A stretch of DNA of 64,000 nucleotides from Plantago major (taxonomy: Eukaryota > Streptophyta > Magnoliopsida > Lamiales > Plantaginaceae): positions 166,658 through 230,657 of the forward strand of contig JAIFAC010000049.1 in NCBI GenBank assembly GCA_026545765.1. Direction: 5' to 3'. Below the pieces are notes generated by a model. The model worked only from the letters and a program-made list of their open reading frames with translations, made no database searches and was not told the origin of the DNA. Every line of letters begins with the position of its first letter. Position 1 is the first letter of the stretch. Of this stretch, positions 11,280 to 23,000 are shown piece after piece. Made by a program: the position numbers and the translations under genes.

Positions 11280-13133
11280 CCCCGCTATAGGGAAGGTTCT
11301 CGATTTCCACATCTTCAGGCTACCTGCGGTACCTCTGGGCATGTTGAGGTGGAATTTCTGTAGGAGGTGGTGGCAAAGATCCTGTAGGAGGTTCCGAGCC
11401 ACGCTCCTCCCTTCTTCGTTCATTTCTCTGGTGCCTGGAGGGCTTTTCTTCATACACTGCTTCTTTCAACTTTCCACTCCTTATCAATCCTTCTATTTCT
11501 GTTTTCAACTGGATGCAATCTTCAGTTGAGTGGCCTTTGTGCTTGTGAAACCTATAATATTCCTTCGAAGCTCTGTTCTTCTTACTGCTCCTTGTAGGTT
11601 TCGGCCATTGTATGTCTAAGTTTTTCTCAACAATAGAGGCGAAGATGTCGGATCTTGGTCTATTGAGGCGAGTATACTCGACATATCTTCTTGGAGTGGT
11701 TCTATCCCTGCGGAACTCCCTCTTGTCTCTAAATTCCTTCTTCTGTTCAAACTTTCTAGGCCGGGGAGGGGGTTCTTGTTTCATTGGTTCTATTCCCTTT
11801 CTGGCCCCGGCTCTTACTGGAACATTTCTTCGATACTCCTCACCATACAAGACTCTTTCACATATATCTTCCAAGTATTTTTCGGTTGTGATTTCTTCAT
11901 TGGAAAGCTCCCTTCTGAGATCGTCATTGTAAGTGTTAGCATACAGGTGTCGGACCCACTCTTTGATGCTATGAGGTTCGACTTGGCGCACTTCGGCATT
12001 GAAGCGGTCAAGGAAGATTCTAAGATCCTCATGCTCTTTCTGGATTACCCCTGCCAAGTGCTTCACCGATCCCTTTCTCTTCTTTGCTTTCTCAAACCTT
12101 TTCAGGAAGAGAGAAGCGATATTCGCATAAGACTTGATGGAGCCATTGGGCAAAGAGGTCCACCAATCCATTGCTTCTCCAAAGACAGTACTGGAGAAGT
12201 TAAGAGCCTTCCTGTTGTCATTCAGGACGTTGGTCTCCATCTTGCTTTCATACGGGGCAAGTATCTCCATAATAGTTCTCAAGATTTGGGATAGTGGAGT
12301 TAGGACGCTTCCTTTCCGTTCTTATCTCATCACATAAAGGGTTGGGAGCTCTAAGAGTCACCTACTCATGTGCCTTCACCATCTTGCTTAAGGTCGCAAT
12401 TTGAGTTTCCAAGGCCTTCTGTTGGACATAAATTTTGTTCGGCGGTTCGCCTCTCGCCCGTCCTTGGGTTGATTGCCACATCTGGAGGAAGATCATCAAC
12501 GGGAACTATTGAGATGCTTTTTGCCACGTGGTCTCTTGCCCCAGGCTGAAGGGCCACTCTTCGACTAGTTCCAGCTTCATCTACTCGGGGTCTCCCCGGA
12601 CTTCTTTCTGTGTGTTCATGTAAAGCAGTGGCCCTCCTATTGAGAAGGTTCCTTAGTTCCTCTGGTTGATCCGTTCCCTAACCTTTGTTGGATTCGACGA
12701 TGCTCATTCCTTGATTGTGCGGGTTCAGCTTGTCTTGGAATTGCCAAAGGAGGAGTGGGTCAGAGGTCGAGGTTGTTCGATCCAAAGAAACCTTGAATAG
12801 TGGTGAGTAAGAGGCCAAACTTCTCTCTCTCATCCTAAACTCACTTGGGCTAATAATCGCCCATTTGGAAGAGTGAAGCTCCCGGAGGAGGACCATGTGT
12901 TCTCAAGGAGGAAATTGTCCTTCAACCCCGGGTACTTGAGTCCTTATTGAGGATCAGCTCTTTCCTCCTCCAAGAGAGGCTAGCAGTGGTCGCCACTCAA
13001 ATAGTCCATCGTATCTCTTGAAGTGGCTCTCGCCATCGCCTTCTCGAGTGGTGGGCTGCCTCTTTGCCTTGGGGCGGGCATCCCAACCGCAGTAGTGTTG
13101 GTTCTTATGGACCTTCTTGGTCTTGCCATTTAC
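11280..13133 (-). pseudogene. Gag of Tat element A
   Basis: The likely start is an ATG near 13133 reading MARPRRSIRT, just inside the PBS, although that frame hits a stop after about 50 codons. The main open piece is 11320-12282 (320 codons). It contains the gag core (AMDWWTSLPNGSIKSYANIASLFLKRF, then ESLRIFLDRF-like text), a basic arginine-rich segment, and a zinc-knuckle remnant (FHKHKGHSTEDC, with the first cysteine replaced by tyrosine). It ends in a proline-rich tail. Gag builds the particle and binds RNA. Frame breaks at about 12290-12600 separate the N-terminus from the core. Confidence 0.8.
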
Positions 13134-13162
13134 TGAAGAGAACGGAAATTTTTGTAAAGTTT

Positions 13163-13178
13163 CCCACAGACGGCGCCA
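13163..13178 (-). promoter_or_regulatory. Primer-binding site of Tat element A
   Basis: The minus strand reads TGGCGCCGTCTGTGGG three bases inside the 5' LTR. This is the PBS usually seen in Tat elements such as Grande, RIRE2 and Cinful (family knowledge). It fixes the direction of the element. Confidence 0.85.
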
Positions 13179-13181
13179 AAA

Positions 13182-14055
13182 TGTCGAGGGCAAAGTCCCC
13201 TGAACACTTAAATGAATTTCCCTTGTTCTCCTTCTCCCTGAGTACCTGGACCACCTAGCTTGTAAGGACCAGAGAGTTGAAGCCCGTAAGAACCGTCATA
13301 CTGATAAGAGGCGACACGTGAGGACCTGCACAAGTAACTTGGAGGGGGGGTTAGAACCTTATACCCGGTTTGCGTGGTGTCAAACGGGAAGGAGACTTTA
13401 ATTGCGAGAGAGTGAGGATCAACTCGATATAAGTATCAGGAATGAGAAGTGATTATGCCTTGTCTCTTACCTTAAGAAGTGTGCCCTATATATAGAGATC
13501 TCCCAAAATGGGAGGGTTCCACCAGATCGTCCCAAGTGTAAGGTCTGGATTGAGCCACCAAGGCTTCAATAGGCCCATGGCCCATTAATGACACTTGCCC
13601 CATTCCACTTTGGGCTTTCAGGGGTAGTTTAGTCATTAATGTGAGTGTTTTAGAGGCTTTGATGAAGTCTGCCGCAGGTTAAGGTCCGAAGAGGCAGTGT
13701 CCGACGCTGGTCCGCACTGCATCAAGTTACCTATAAGATACTCTCATTAGTCTCTGGCACCTCTCATTCGACCTCGCGCCTCTGACCTCCTTACTCTCTA
13801 GTGCCGCTCACTTGGTTGCTTATGAGGTTGTTGTGTTGAGTTCGGACGGTGTCCGGTTGGGCCCCATGGTTACGGACCATCAAGGTGCTCGACCTACTAC
13901 CCTTTGAGCCCTCCTGTCCCTTTCCTCCTGGGTGAGTCGGGCTTGCGGGGGCTTAGGGTCGGATTGTAAGGTCCCTGACTCGTAGACAACTTGGGACGCC
14001 TTAGGATTCGTTGCAGAGGCGTCTTTGACGGATTGGACATATTTCCGTATCAACA
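13182..14055 (-). repeat. 5' LTR of Tat element A
   Basis: 874 bp with TG...CA ends (plus strand TGTCGAGGGC...ATCAACA). The outer end (GACGGATTGGACATAT..CGTATCAACA) is shared with the LTRs of elements B (to 39795) and D (to 54917). A TATA box on the minus strand lies at 13487-13495 (complement of TATATATAG) and is kept at the same relative place in B and D. The flanking five bases on the right are ACCTC; the matching target duplicate would be off-window. Confidence 0.85.
13487..13495 (-). promoter_or_regulatory. TATA box in LTR of element A
   Basis: CTATATATAG on the minus strand, in a context (GTGCCxTATATATAGAGA on the plus strand) conserved in all three Tat LTRs of the window (also 39200-39211 and 54370-54376). 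It probably drives the genomic transcript of the element. Confidence 0.6.
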
Positions 14056-14736
14056 ACCTCTATGGTAGGGGATATGTTACGTGAAAGCCGGCCTGTGTGC
14101 CCCCACGGTTTTTGTGGCCTAAGTGTAGGTCTAATCGAGCTAAAAAGTGTGAATTGCTATTGTTGTATACAAATGTGCCGTGCAAACGATTTTGATTATG
14201 TTTGATATATATGATGGAGTGTATATGTATGTATGTTTTAAATATGAATGATCCGAGTAAAACTGCCAGGAGCTCACCCTTGCACCCCATTTAAGATGTT
14301 TAGTGAAGTGTCTATGGATGGAGGTTTCTTAGAGTCAAGGTGGGTAGACAAGTAGCATACTCTGAGAGTTGTAGCGTAGTAAATTAATGAGTTATCGTTT
14401 TGTTGGAGTTTTAAGGAAGCTCTGAGTTTTACTTGTTATTGATGTTCCACTATTTAAAAATGCTTTACAACTAAATTAGAGAGAACCCCATCCTTCCAAA
14501 AGTCCCCTCTGGCCCTCGTAAAAGCGTGCATTTGTCCCGTTTACGAACAACCTTACATAAGTCATTTTGCTTTCTCGTTTAAAACTTCACCATTTACGAG
14601 CAACTCTAGTTCCCTAGAAAGTCTTCCCCACTTCTCTACACGGGCCTTTCACTCTCTTCCTATTGTGATTGGTTCTCTTCCCATCTCATGATAGACGTCC
14701 GGTCACGCCAATATGCTTTGGTTTTGGGGCGTGACA
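14056..14736 (+). repeat. 3' half of a family-L LTR
   Basis: Shares with the LTRs at 28341, 32531 and 37163 a GTCTAATCGAGCTAAA segment, a GCTCACCCTTxCACCCC block and the terminal TTTGGTTTTGGGGCGTGACA. The 5' half is missing because element A lies there. The sequence after the CA end (14737) shows no tRNA-Met PBS, so this is the remains of a solo LTR or of a broken element. The TGT...GACA ends recall Del/Tekay-type Gypsy LTRs, but no coding region confirms that. Confidence 0.7.
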
Positions 14737-16219
14737 GCAAACTTATGTCATATGCACGAAGGTGTCTTTTAATGCAGTACCTAACCATGGAGATCCCACC
14801 ATTTCATCTACCAAGAAAAAACAAATTGAATGATAATTTTGTTGTTTATTACTTGGTGGCTCAATTTTGACGATGAATATTTCAAGTAGGGCCTAAATTG
14901 ACCGGTGTAATTTTTATAAGTGGGACAATTTTTTATTATTGTAATATTCAATTAAATCAAATATAAGTATATATTTTATTTTCGGTGTCACATTAGTGGT
15001 TTCATTTAAAACATCATGTTTCTGATTAAGAAATAATGCTATAGGCCCATCTTTTTGTAAGTTAAAAATAGATCGTATCTCACAGACGTTTGCGGAGAAA
15101 TCAACATCATTATGCACATTTGAACCTACCGAAATGAGAATGACGTTTCTCTCTCCAAGTGTGTGTGATTTCACCTTTAGTGTGTGCCAACCATTTTTTT
15201 GGTTTTCCAACATCTGTTTCTCTAGCTTTCTTTTCGTTTTCATCATGTCTGGAAAGGGTTATCATAAAGATGCTGCTTGGATTTTTTTTATGGGGAAATT
15301 GTATGAGTGATGATCCGCTAATTTAAGTATCATCATTGAAGTATCTCAGATTTTCTAATTTAGCAATTGGGGATAATATTCAGCGGAGTGTCAATGTCGC
15401 CAGGCTTTGGATCCGCTTATTCCAGCTTGCTAGTTCTAATTTCGACTCAGAGAATATTGATATTGGTCAAATGATTCATGCTCATGATATAACACTTTGG
15501 GTAATCAAGGTTTGATTCTTCGCCTCCTCTTGTTTATTCTCGCACCTTTGATCCAACCACTTTGGAATATATTGCTAGAGATTCTAAAAGGAAATGATTA
15601 TTGGAAATATTCATTATTAGGGGTGATTGTAGGCCAAAAACCTCTGTTTAATGCCATTGAACACTATGTACGTATACATGGTAAATTTTCCTGGCTATTA
15701 TGGAAGATGGTGTTTTTGTTTTATGATTTGAAAATCAAATTGAATTTATAAAAATTATTATTTTCTTATTTCTTGAAGGAATTATTTTATGAAATTATTC
15801 CAAGAGTTTTTAGAAAGAAATTACAATATTTGCACATAAAAAACTTAGGCATACAAAGTTTTTAAAAGTCAATAGACATACCAATTACAAGCCGTGAATT
15901 ATATCTTGAATGAATTATTTTATAAAATTGTTCCAAGAGTTTTCAGAAAGCGACTACAATAGTTTCACATTAAAACCTTAAGCATAAAAAAATTCCATAC
16001 GTGAATACACATACCAATAACTATAAGTTTGGTTTTTTTCACACCATTAAATGAACAAAAAGGCAAAATTAGTTTTGCAATAGTTCCCCATAAAGAATAC
16101 ATGAATAAATTTTTTTCCTGTTATCTCATAATTATTATAATTACTATTCCATTTTAATATTTGACAAAAAACTCCTTTTCAGGAAGGAAAAATCTAAAGT
16201 TCATTGAGGCCAAAATTGT
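14737..16219. other. AT-rich intergenic region upstream of the CLASSY-like gene
   Basis: No gene recognised. A minus-strand ORF at 14914-15246 (110 aa) has no domain I know and lies in AT-rich DNA. A segment of about 90 bp at 14840-14930 (TATTACTTGGTGGCTCAATT...) is repeated at 16783-16870, inside intron 1 of the gene, at roughly 85% identity by eye. The promoter of the CLASSY-like gene should be near 16000-16220, but I see no convincing TATA box. Confidence 0.5.
14840..14930 (+). repeat. Dispersed ~90-bp repeat, copy 1 (copy 2 at 16783-16870)
   Basis: Both copies read TATTACTTGGTGGCTCAATT, then GACGAATATTTCAAG-type sequence, then AATTGAC. The left end of the block later duplicated at 34311-37162 falls inside copy 2. 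Confidence 0.7.
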
Positions 16220-16483
16220 CCATTCACTTGCTAACAAACTTGAGCAACTTCCTCTCTGACACACACACACACTTTCTAGCAGAAACCCTGGCCGTCAAGA
16301 GAAGAAGAAGAAGAAGAAGAAGAAGAACCCTAATCTCGAGATCCAAATCAACAACCATTGAAGACCACAAGCAAGTTGAAGAGATCGAAGGAAGAGAAAC
16401 GAAGAGTTGATGCTATCTTCTAACGGTTCGGTTTTTCAATCATGAATTTTAAACGAAACTCTATTTATTTACTTTTCAGAATG
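16220..16483 (+). other. Probable 5' UTR / first exon of the CLASSY-like gene
   Basis: A GC-richer island in AT-rich surroundings: CACTTGC...CTCTCTGACACACACAC..., a GAA repeat at about 16300-16327, then CCCTAATCTCGAGATC and a purine-rich tract. This is what a plant 5' leader looks like. The frame over it (with an arginine run from the GAA repeat) begins at a non-ATG codon and is not convincing as coding. An ATG followed by GTAGGC near 16481-16486 could be a start codon at the exon end, which would splice to GTG-TCT at 19380. This is inference. Confidence 0.4.
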
Positions 16484-19379
16484 GTAGGCTAGTTTACTTT
16501 TAAGAATTAGCCATGGCCTTTTGATTACACCATTTTATGTGATGGAATAGTTTTAGCAGCTTTGTGGTTGTGTGTTGATGATCTTTCTTAATTGTGATGT
16601 TTACTTTAAGATGCATGCTTATTTGTGATTGCCATGGATTCATGAATAATCTTTGCACTACTTTAGGAGTTGACAACCGTGTCTATAAGTTGTTTATCTG
16701 CCTAAAGATTGATGTCGAGTTAGCCAAAAGTGACATTGAGCTAGATGACAGTTTATGTGGGGTATCTTTGCCAATTATTCTTTTCTTTTATTACTTGGTG
16801 GCTCAATTTTGGCGACGAATATTTCAAGCAGGGTCCGAATTGACTACTCGAATTTTCTAAGTGGGTCTTAATACATGTGATTTATGTTGTTTTTCTATTA
16901 GTCTATCCTCAAGTAACTATGACACGATTTTCAAGATAAGAACTATTTGATAACTGATAAACTAGGCATTGTGCCATGTGTGCCGTGTGCATTTTCTTGT
17001 AATCATATATTAATTGTCAATAATGGAATGTTTGGAAGATGACCATTGATTTTCAAACAAGCTTAATTTTCAACACTCGAACACTTTAAATTTGTTGGCA
17101 CCATGATATCACCAAGTTAAACGAATTTTATATGTTATTATATTAATGGGAGTATATAATCTATCTTTTCATTTTTAGGAAAAACAAGAACGGCAAATGG
17201 CATCAAGTGCATAATTTATGATAATAAAAGAAGGATAATAATCTAGTTGAAATTATAAGTCAATATCAATTGGAAGTCAAAGGATTCAAATAAAGGTAAT
17301 AATCTAGTTGAAATTATGATAATTAAAGAAGGAAATACATAATTCAAAACAAGTAACCAAAGATTAACTTTATTAAGACTCATATATTTATATATAGGAA
17401 CAAAGGAAAATTGGTACTAGGTGTGGTTTGTGAGTATATATATCTATACATACATACATACACACATACATACATATACATATATGTTTTCTAGTAATCC
17501 ACGAAACTAAAAGTATTGTATCTTGTTGGTCAGATGTCTTTTGACATAAAGCTAAGGGGCTAGGAGTCTACAAATCCCACCTAATCCAAATATTGGATGC
17601 ATCAAGGTTTGATTTATTTTGAGGTATGTTATGACTTACAATGTTAGGAAATCAATCGATAACACGTTCTCATTTCTAGTCATCCTTTATTCATTATTCT
17701 TTTTCAATGTACAATTGTCTTTCTCATAGCATAATCTGCTCATTATTCATTTCATGTTCTACGTTACTTTTATTTCGAATCTCCAGCTAAGTTGGAACTC
17801 CACTAGCATTTAATGGTACATATTTACAAGTTTCATCACTTAATGAGATCATCACGTTTCACATTCACTCTGACGCGTTTTAGTAGAGTGGTCTAACTCT
17901 AGGATTATTTATCTTGTGCGAAGTCATCTGATCTTAATCTCCAACAAATTCCTACTCTTCTTTTGTGTGTATATTTTTCTTATAAAGTACTAACCTTTTA
18001 TTTTCTCCTTATTCTCATATAAAAAAGTTAAATAATGCTCATACATTATATATTTGATAATAATTGTTAAATATACTAAATTAAAACATATTAATAAAAC
18101 CCAAAGTACATAGAAAGTAAATCTTTAAATTAAAAAAAAAATTAATCGAAAGTTAATGGAACTAATATTTTAAAGTTCTTGAGACCCTTTGTTAAAAATC
18201 ATGTCAACACAAGTGATAATCATCTTTATACGTTTGAAATTTCCTATAAACTTCTTGGTTGGACAATAAACTATAGTTTGTCATGAGATGCTTGCACAGT
18301 TGGAAATGACAAAAAATATTATGAATAACATTAACTAAACCATCCAAATCCTATTTGTATTATGCTTTCTAACTTGTCATCGTTTGCATTGCTTATAGAT
18401 GCATTTGTGATATTTGAAAAAACTAAATTTCTCTTCAACTTTTACCCTCTATATAATGGTATTTTGTTATCCATGTAGTTAACAACAATCATATGTACAA
18501 TAATCAATCAATGTTCATGGTTTCTTTTGTGATTAATTAACTACTTTTGTATGTTAAAATTAATCAATGTTCACCTATTATGGGTAACCACAATTTTTTT
18601 CCAAACATAATTTTACCTGTTTTAATCCTTTTTTTTATTAATGTTTATAGAAGTAGAAAATCTTTTGTTATTGATGGGACGGAGCAAGTATATCATTACC
18701 AATTATTACGTTTAATCAATACTGCAATATCCCTTGATGCAATTAGTAACACTTATTTCAAAATTTAGAGGCTTACATGTTCTTTTTTCCCTTTTGAAAC
18801 GATAAAATATTATTAATGGACGATCTTAAGATTCTAACCATAAGTAAGCTTTGATCATCATATCTTATTACATCTCCATGACTTACATGTTAGTTGTTTC
18901 TTGTGAACCACAACCTACTTTGTATAAAGTACAATTTAATGTACCTAGCTAATACACAAGCATAAATTAATAGTATGCTTAGTAACTAAAAAAGGTAATT
19001 TTTTTTTGTATTTTTTCTTTATTGATATCCATTTTCTTTCATAATTTTGACACAAAATTAACAACTTGTTCAAATTTTTAAATAATTTTTCTCGTTATTT
19101 GTGTATTATTTTGTCTAGTTGGTTTGCGGAAATGGAGGACAGCTAAAATTTATCATTATTCTGTAATATTTCATCAAGCTTATAAATTTTTTTTTTTTTG
19201 TAACAGCTGACAATATATTCAAGTAGATATAAGAGAGATTCAACAAAGGAGACTTTGCTTACTATTTTCCAGGAAAAAAATGGTATACATCTTAGTATTT
19301 GAAATGTTACACATGCATAGTAAGTTACCTTGCTTTGTATGGGGATGATTTAGTTGGTTATAAATGACCACATTTGCAG
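16484..19379 (+). other. Intron 1 (presumed) of the CLASSY-like gene
   Basis: About 2.9 kb of AT-rich sequence with no coding signal. It ends in TTTGCAG|GTGTC at 19379/19380. It contains a TACA/TATA tetranucleotide tract (about 17435-17485). Most of it (16823-18497 and 18725-19379) is present a second time, in swapped order, at 34311-37162. Confidence 0.5.
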
Positions 19380-19491
19380 GTGTCTAACCAACGGAGGATA
19401 ATACTGAATAATGACACTGACTCGAGCGGAACTATTCTTCAAATAAATAGTGATTCATCGAGTGATTGTATTAGTCAATACAAAGGTTCAA
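16823..19491 (+). repeat. Source block of the permuted duplication
   Basis: The block runs from TTCAAGCAGG (16823) to the TTCAA at 19487-19491. Its left part P (16823-18497) and right part Q (18725-19491) reappear at 35115-37162 and 34333-35120 respectively, that is in the order Q then P. The 227 bp between P and Q (18498-18724) is not found in the second copy. Confidence 0.8.
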
Positions 19492-19613
19492 ATAAGAAAA
19501 CGTGGTTTGTACGAAACAAAAGGAGACAAAGATCATCATCTCTTGATAACAAGAAGAATTCAAAAATCAGAAGAACACAATGTTCCCCAACCAGAGCTAG
19601 AACTCGGAATGAT
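19380..19613 (+). CDS. CLASSY-like gene, exon 2 (serine/lysine-rich N-terminus)
   Basis: Follows a good acceptor (TTTGCAG). It reads VSNQRRII, then a serine- and aspartate-rich part (INSDSSSDC), then a basic part (KKTWFVRNKRRQR). The downstream donor is unclear; GATGTTCC at 19611-19618 would keep phase 0 for the next exon but is a weak site. The second copy of this exon start at 34993 carries 12 additional bases coding for a DLPS-type insertion, so the copy in the gene may have lost them. Confidence 0.55.
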
Positions 19614-20000
19614 GTTCCTGCAATTTTATTAGCACCATTTCTTTGATGGCTATATATTTTGATAGAAATATTTATGGAATTAATCATGTATAAACCTGTC
19701 AAGAACATCTTTACAATATGTTACTAATAGATTCCTCTTTCTGATGTGGTTCTTCATGGAGTATATATTTAAGTATTTTAGGTGGAAGCTTACATATTAC
19801 CAAAAAAAAAAAAAAAAAAAAAGAAATGGAATTACTATAATTCTGGGAACTCGATTATTCTATACTGAAATTTGTATAGGAAATCGATCAGGTTTTATTT
19901 CATTCACTTGTCTTTGGAAAAGAGAGATCTTTGTTAATATGTAGTGGATTTGAAACACATGGTGATGCTTGTTAGTTTGAAAATAACAGTTCTTTCAATT

Positions 20001-20064
<64 letters not shown>

Positions 20065-23000
20065 GGAGAAATATTAGGCATTAGAGAGCTTCTAGCTTAA
20101 GAAAAGACAAATAGTATTTAATTTTATCATTTTGATAATTCCTTAATCTTGTTTGGAGCCTAATATCAAACTTTCCAGTTCTAAATCTCAAAAAAAAACT
20201 TGCATTACAGTGCCCTCAATAGTCCATCAAAGAAAAGTTAGCAGTGCCAGATTCTATAAAATTTCCTCATCTGATGAGGCTCCTAATGATAGCGAAAAGT
20301 CAAGCTCTTCTTCAATTGGAGGTAATATTTTGTGATCTTATGTTTTACCAATTTGCTAGTATTTCTTTGTGTTTCAATGCCAGAAGATTGTATCTTGTTT
20401 TCTTTTTACGAAGGTTTATTTTTTAATTTTGGTCGATGTCTTGGAATCATCAGTAGGTTAGTCGATCTTTTCAAAGTTGTAGTAGGTTTCGAATATATTT
20501 TTGTAATACAAAGTAATGAAGAAGATTTTATCACCGCAGGAATTAAAGAGTGCCATGCACAAACCCCTATGGACAAGTATTATAAAATGCAAACTTGGAT
20601 AAATGAAGCAGGTATCTTTTCAATAGCATTTTCATGATTATATATGTTGATAGATTTCTTCTAATTAATATATGTCAATTAAACCCAGCAAAAACTTCTA
20701 TTTCAAAAAACAAACATATAATTCCTTCTTCTTTTTTTTTTTTTAACTTGTTTGTGTGGTTGGCTACTTTTCGAGTAATCAATAAAAAAGTTGTAAATTA
20801 AGTTCTGATTTTTTTTTCTTTGTATTATTGGTATTTTAAGAGTCCCTTACACATGCCATGCATGTTTACCTAGGTATTTATGCAATAAACCAAGCATGAA
20901 CCTAGCCCTACACATAAACCATATGATCTAGCTAGTTTTATTTCTCCTTTAGTGAATGAATCTACAAATATAGGAATATATCTCGTTCATGTTTCTCCAT
21001 TTCATCTTCATAACGTCTGGATGAAAAAATCCTTCTTCACAATTGGTTTCCCAAACGCTCCTTGGTTGCAGGAAAGTATTGTAGATAAATTGCTTGCGTA
21101 TTTTAGCAATGTAGACTACCAAGTCTAGAACTTGTATTATATGTATCATATATGTAATTTATTTATGATATAGTTTGGTGTTTGTCTACATGTTACTTAA
21201 GCAAGTTCTATGACGAGGAATTTTCTTTATTTTGGTTTTCTTCTAATGAGCACTTGGTTTGATATGCCAAAAAGAGGTACTTTCAAATTCTTTCTCTTTC
21301 CTTTCTTTCAAGCTTCTTTTATACAATATGTGCCATCTTGTATGTAAATACAATACCTATAGTGTTGTGTATATATCTTCAGTATAACATAAAAGAGAAA
21401 CATTCTCATAATTGTTCAACACTATTACTGAAGCTTCTTTTACTTTTCGAAATATTGTTATAGATTTTTTTGTGACATTAATTGAAGTGGAAACTTAGCT
21501 CTTGTTGTACAATATATCATATCTCTTAATAAACCATGCCTTATGCTCTTTGGTTCTTTTGTTTCAGTAATAATAAGATTTTCCCGATTCAAAAAAGAAA
21601 ATATAGACCATGCCTTATGTTTTCATTTTTTACTTGCATGAAGGTCCATCAGCTGTGCATGGTAATTCAGTGGAAAATGCCGGACGCCACATACTTTTGT
21701 CTTCTTCAAATGGAGGTAGTAAACACCCTTTCTAATTATCAACGAACAATATGAAATTTTGTTCGTAGAAATGAAAGATTAAAAATGCCGAAGTGTATTT
21801 TACTTAAATTAGAATCGTGTAACCCAAACCTCGCCAAACTTCCATGTCATGAGTTTGTGGGCATAGTTCTTCGGACATAATGAAAATGCAAATGTTTACA
21901 TGTATTGAGCAACATGATAAAATATGATGCGTGATTAAATGTTATAAAATATGATCATGAATCATTAGTGCGGGGTATGATCAATGATACTTGACTTAAT
22001 GCAATGCAACTTTGAACATTCGACTAATAAATAACTTGGCTCAGTCTTTACTTGAATTGACATAAACATTAAAGATTTTGTTTCTTCCAATTGGCTTTTA
22101 CTTCCATAAGAAGTTGCATAGATTCTTTGAATTATCTTAAGTATAGAGTGATCTCTTTGAATTATTTTTTGTGTTATTGATATGTTGCTGCAAATTTGTA
22201 ATAGGTTTTGTATATGTTTGTCCAGAAAACAGTAGTGAAGAACATATGAATCCTTCACAAGCAGCTGAAAATGTGGAGTTGAATGCACGGATTCCTGAGG
22301 AAAAAGAAACAGGGTCGTTGGTGTTTGGCACTTCTTTACCCGAGAGAACAAATTTAGACGAGGCTACGGGTGAAAGTGAAATGCCAAACTCTTCGCCAGA
22401 TGAAGGTGATCATTTGAAAATCTTATGTTTCCCAAATTTCTTGCATCTGTTTCTAGAAAAGGACTGAATTAAGATATCATACCTTGCCACTACTTTATTG
22501 TAGATTTCTTGTATAATGATACAGATAGGGATTTTGTGCAAAAAGTAATTGAAGAATGCAATGATAGTGGACTGAAAGTGTCCAGTTGCGCTATACCTGA
22601 GAGGACGAATACGGATAAGGAAAATATTTGTATTGCCAGTCGGACTCGGTCAAAGACTGCAATCATGAAAATTTCCACAGACGTTGGTATACCAGCTGTA
22701 TCTAACCATTCAAGTCAATCTCATCGTCCCAAGGACTCTAGGCGAGTTGAGCGATCTAACAGTGTGCAGGAAAAATCTCATTCTAGAACAAGGCACCAAC
22801 AGGAGGCAGTTGTTCTGCCCATTCAAACTGAAGATAAGGACTCATGTGCCCACAATGATACTGAGGTCCAAAGAGAATTGGGTAGCACCAGTTCAGTCGC
22901 TACGCCAATGGAGAAACGGAGACGACAAATGCGGGCAAGGATACTACAATACAAAAGAAAGTTGTGTTTATGAAACCTAATGAAGTGTCTAGAATCCTTT

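Larger units (their letters stand above)
1..14055 (-). mobile_element. Tat-lineage Ty3/Gypsy retrotransposon A (3' end off-window)
   Basis: A minus-strand LTR retrotransposon. Reading from right to left it has a 5' LTR (13182-14055), a PBS (13163-13178), gag, protease, RT, RNase H, a second archaeal-type RNase H, integrase, the end of pol (stop at 1054-1056) and a 3' non-coding region that runs off the left edge. Dual RNase H and the PBS beginning TGGCGCCGTCTGTGGG are typical of the Tat lineage (family knowledge). The element is split at 1243/7291 by a 6-kb gag-only LTR element. Its reading frame is broken in many places, so this copy is unlikely to be active. It invaded a family-L LTR whose 3' half remains at 14056-14736. 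Confidence 0.9.

Noticed and set aside
11776..12294. 172-aa plus-strand ORF opposite gag
   Set aside because: Shadow of the gag reading frame on the other strand.
14914..15246. 110-aa minus-strand ORF upstream of the CLASSY-like gene
   Set aside because: AT-rich, no recognisable domain, no homologous copy in the window; not enough to call a gene.
16204..16410. 68-codon ORF with an arginine run upstream of the CLASSY-like gene
   Set aside because: It starts at a non-ATG codon and the run comes from a GAA repeat; the region reads better as a 5' UTR.
21965..22351. 128-aa minus-strand ORF in the CLASSY-like gene
   Set aside because: Overlaps a phase-consistent coding exon and intron on the plus strand; no domain seen.
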